A stretch of DNA of 64,000 bases from assembly GCA_036785705.1 (NCBI GenBank), contig JAWUZG010000356.1, positions 310,001 through 374,000 on the forward strand, written 5' to 3'. The stretch is from Acanthornis magna (Eukaryota > Chordata > Aves > Passeriformes > Acanthizidae). Shown piece by piece: positions 60,798 to 64,000 of this stretch. The translations under genes were made by a program, and so were the position numbers. Below the pieces are notes generated by a model, which ran no database searches, was not told the origin of the DNA, and was given only the letters and a program-made list of their open reading frames with translations. How positions within the stretch are numbered: position 1 is the stretch's first letter; each line of letters opens with the position of its first letter.

Positions 60798-63700
60798 AGT
60801 AGAAGCACAAAATGTCCACATTTATGCTTGTAGAAGCAGAGTCCCCCGAAATGGGGAAAAAATCAGATCTTCCAAGCAGAAAATGAGGATATTTAGCAAA
60901 ATGCAGCAATGTTCTACAGCAAGTGCAACTCACAGCAGCCATTTCTGCCCATGGCTTTGTGACATTGGCAAGTGGTTGCCACGTCACTGCCAGCACAGTG
61001 GCCTCCATCTCTTCTCCCTTAGTACAGCTGAAGAGCTGGTTTTAGAGTATGGTAGGAGCTCACTCTCTCTCCTGCAGATAACCAAGTGCTCCCTAAAGCA
61101 CAAGATCTGATATGGAGGCACAAGTGGTATTTACTCCAAACCTCATTTCAGGCTCATTTAAGATTGATCTGCAGTACAAATGACAAAGTATTTGTCATAT
61201 ATTTCATTCTAGCAAATTTATAAAGTAAATGGCACACAAAATCTCATGTAATCCCCTGGTTAATCAAAACTGCTAAAGGGCTTAAATACTTAAAGTATTA
61301 CAGCTCCAACTTGAAAATCATCTTTTTTCATGTTTGTTACTTATTTTTGTGCATGGCTAAGATGAGTAAAATCTCGAACCAGAGGGATAACTACTCCCAA
61401 ACACGCAGGCATTTGGATCCAGATCTGAACTTTGTGGTTGGCCTTGCCTCCCACTGGCTGAAGCCCAAACCTCCATTACCAAGCACCCCAAACTGTGATA
61501 CTGATGAGAACACATGTGGGAAACTTTGCTCTTACGCACATATAACTCCAAAGTTGTCACCACTTCCCTCTCCACAGCCTTGGCTGTGAATGAAGCCCAG
61601 TGGTGCCGCAGTTCATTCTTCCTCCTCTTTATATTCATATTTTCTCCCCACTTTGAAATATATTTTCATACAATGCCAACTGGAAGCCCTCAAAGCTGGA
61701 ATGCTTGCTGTCACTTAGACTATGCAAGGGAGGCAAATTTTATTGGAAACATTCCTTCCTTTCCTTTTAAGTTTTGCTGCTCCCACGCTGTTGTTGGCAG
61801 CTTTAGATCCATATCAGAAGAAAAGCATGTAAAATGCATGCAGTTAGGCAGTGGTCCTCTAAGGCACTTCATGTGCACAAATATCTGCAGCTGTGCACTG
61901 CTTCTGATCTGCAGGAGACTTCATATGGGCACTGAGATCAGCACACATCAAATCCCTGTTATTAAACACATGTGTCTTTAAAGCAATGAGCCTTAATTCC
62001 TGTTAAGAGAGTCCAATAATAAGAAGAAAAATAAATTATATTCGCCCCTAGCAGAAGGGAAATGATAATCTCATTCTCTCTGTTCAGGTCATACCAGCCT
62101 GGAAATGCAAGAACATAAAAGACTAATAAGGCTTATAGTGAGATGTCTTAAAAATCCTGAAGTACACTTAGCATTCAAATAATATTTACAGTTTTTTCCT
62201 CTCTATATATAGCCAGATGTCTGTTATGACTTAACACTCTTGGTAGGCAGCAAGAACAGTCAGCTAAAAGCCAAAACTAAGTGCATTCAGATTCCTACCT
62301 GATGTCTATTTTTAACCATGAAGATGAGAAGCTGGGAACAAATTAACAGGCAAGGTATTAATCTCAAAGCACATTTATATTGAGTTTAACTGTCTTACTG
62401 AAAGTAATCCTTATAAACTAAGGAGCACAGAGCATAACAAAGGAGAAGCTAAGTGATAATTGAGGAGTTGCTATATGCAAGTGAGACTAGCTGACGCAAA
62501 AGTCCACTTTGGCTTCATGCCCTGAAATCATATGCTGCAAATGAAGTAAAAACACGAAGGAGATTGATGGAAAAGCCAATGAATAGTAACACTTCCTTGC
62601 AATTATTATTTTTCTTTCTTATATATGAATTGAGATATAACTCCATGCTGACCTTTGAAATACATGCCTAAAAAGTACAGCATTTTAGCCCTGAGTTTAG
62701 GAAATGTAATGTAAGATGAGAGACTTAGGAAGGCATACAGCAATAATTCGCAGGAAATACTGCACTTCTGTCATGTAATTTTACAACCAACATAAATTCA
62801 TATGGGTACATATTTCAGCTGGCTTCTAGAGAGCTACCCATCAGTACAAATCCCCACTGAATGGAGCAGCCATACACCTCAAAAGATATTGGCATTAGTA
62901 GAACCATATCTTGCAGCCTTGCTCATGCAGAAATTCCTACCAACACCTTGAGAAATGTTACTGGTACAAAAAATTTAGGACACAACAGAAAAGCTGGCAA
63001 TATGCTGAACAGAGGCCTCTTTCTTTTTCTAGACTCTGCTTGCCAGGTTACTGATAAAATCAAATCTTTATACATGGTTGTGTTTCTGCCCTGCTTTTGA
63101 GATTTGCACTCTATGTGCAAATCTATATTTGGGCCTTTATCCATGGCTGTGCACAAGGTGTTTCAGGACATCTCTCCAGCCTGAGCACAAGCCCTAGAGG
63201 ATCCAGTGGTACTGATGGGCACAGCAACTCACAAAAGACTCACAGCTATCATCTACAAGGAATATTCAATGATATGCATAGAACAGGTTGGTGATTCCTA
63301 CCCTAGCACCCTTGTGTTTCTAGTGAATATATAGATCCAACAGGACACACACCCTGGCAAAAGTTTAGATATTTCTGATTTTACTTACAGAAGGACAAAG
63401 TCTTGGTGGTTACATTTAGCAGGGAAATAAAAGAATTGCTGCTTTTTAAGTCTTTTAATACTGGATTTTTAAATAATTCATTCTACATGTATAATATGTA
63501 ATTGAATTATCCTAGGCAACAATCAGCTGGAAAAGGCTGGAGATTTTTTAGGGTTATTTTTGCTTTACTTCCCAGTGTAGTATAATCTTAAATTGCAGAT
63601 ATGGGTATCTGACATTATACTATGCCAAGAAAAACCCTTCACACTTCCATTTATTTTTTCTACTCAGCAGATGGCCATTTAGTGGATGCAAGCTTCTGCA

Positions 63701-64000
63701 CTGAGGTGTATAAGAGCTGCTCTTATAACCTTTATCTTTGGAGTGAGGTAGGCTTGGTACCTTTTAGTTACTTTCCTTCAGTGTGAGCCTGCCACTGAGA
63801 TTTGTTTTCTTGTCCTTGCTGTGAAATTATGAGTCTTGGTTGTGTTTGTTTCAAAAATACTGCAATTGATAATATATACAAAGTTCTCCTTGCAAGGCAG
63901 TCCCTAACCAATTCACAGGTAATATAAGTCTCTTTCCTAAAGCTGATGTCAGGAATATTTTGTCACTTGAAGTGAGGCAGAGACAAGCTTCAAATTCACA

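Larger units (their letters stand above)
43378..64000 (-). repeat. Right arm of giant palindrome
   Basis: This is the inverted partner of 10166-32485. It starts at GTACTTAGCTC and stays collinear to the last base of the window, so it very likely continues beyond. It is about 1.7 kb shorter than the matching part of the left arm. About 0.99 kb is missing around 49634-49646, where the left arm has a nested palindrome. About 0.7 kb is missing from the polypurine tract. Everything else, including the LTR inside the CR1 and its target duplication, is present in mirror image. Arm duplication, or later conversion, therefore post-dates those insertions. Confidence 0.97.
55981..64000. other. Outer right arm, no gene recognised
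   Basis: Mirror of 10166-18183, with scattered single-base differences and small indels. It contains the hairpin and tandem repeat listed separately and is still matching at the window end. Confidence 0.75.

Overview
This is vertebrate, almost certainly avian, non-genic DNA. It holds CR1 LINE 3' ends with pentanucleotide tails, several endogenous-retrovirus (ERV) fragments and LTRs, and long simple repeats. The promoter layout of the LTR at 18391-19783 (CCAAT, ATATTTAAG, a late AATAAA, ...CGACA end) resembles ERVL-type LTRs that I associate with passerine birds; that part is recall, not a search. I recognise no intact host gene, tRNA or rRNA. Almost all open frames are short, lack a recognisable domain, or are artefacts of low-complexity sequence.

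The dominant structure is a very large inverted repeat. The left arm (10166-32485 inside the window) reads as the reverse complement of the right arm (43378-64000), around a 10.9-kb spacer (32486-43377). Next to the spacer, paired coordinates sum to a constant 75863. Moving outward the sum shifts to 75855, about 74862, about 74166, then 74154-74168, each shift marking an indel between arms. The right arm still matches when the window ends, so the palindrome probably continues beyond 64000 and its left partner lies below 10166. Bases 1-10165 have no partner in the window, so I cannot tell whether they belong to an arm.

Arm contents from the outside in: AT-rich sequence with a strong hairpin (13371-13426); a CR1 fragment split by a 1.39-kb solo LTR with a 5-bp target duplication (18184-19930); a polypurine/polypyrimidine tract (22779-24000; less than half that length in the right arm); a GC-rich block; a 270-bp repeat that forms a nested ~500-bp-arm palindrome only in the left arm (about 24973-26098); a 1.9-kb segment bounded by 145-bp inverted repeats and holding decayed, retroelement-like frames (26122-28334); and AT-rich sequence to the spacer. 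The innermost ~5.4 kb of each arm looks identical wherever I compared it, while outer parts carry substitutions and indels.

The spacer is ERV-rich. On the minus strand it has a gag-like 236-codon frame (36739-37449) and a decayed class III (ERVL) provirus piece with LTR, leader minisatellite, gag, protease and the start of reverse transcriptase (about 35655 down to 32853). Two short LTR-like promoter/polyA modules lie at about 40125-40408 and 40711-40983, and a diverged copy of the 270-bp arm repeat lies at 42358-42545. A large, near-identical palindrome with an ERV-loaded spacer suits a sex-chromosome (W or Z) ampliconic region or a germline-restricted chromosome; this is inference. An assembly misjoin of two copies must also be excluded.
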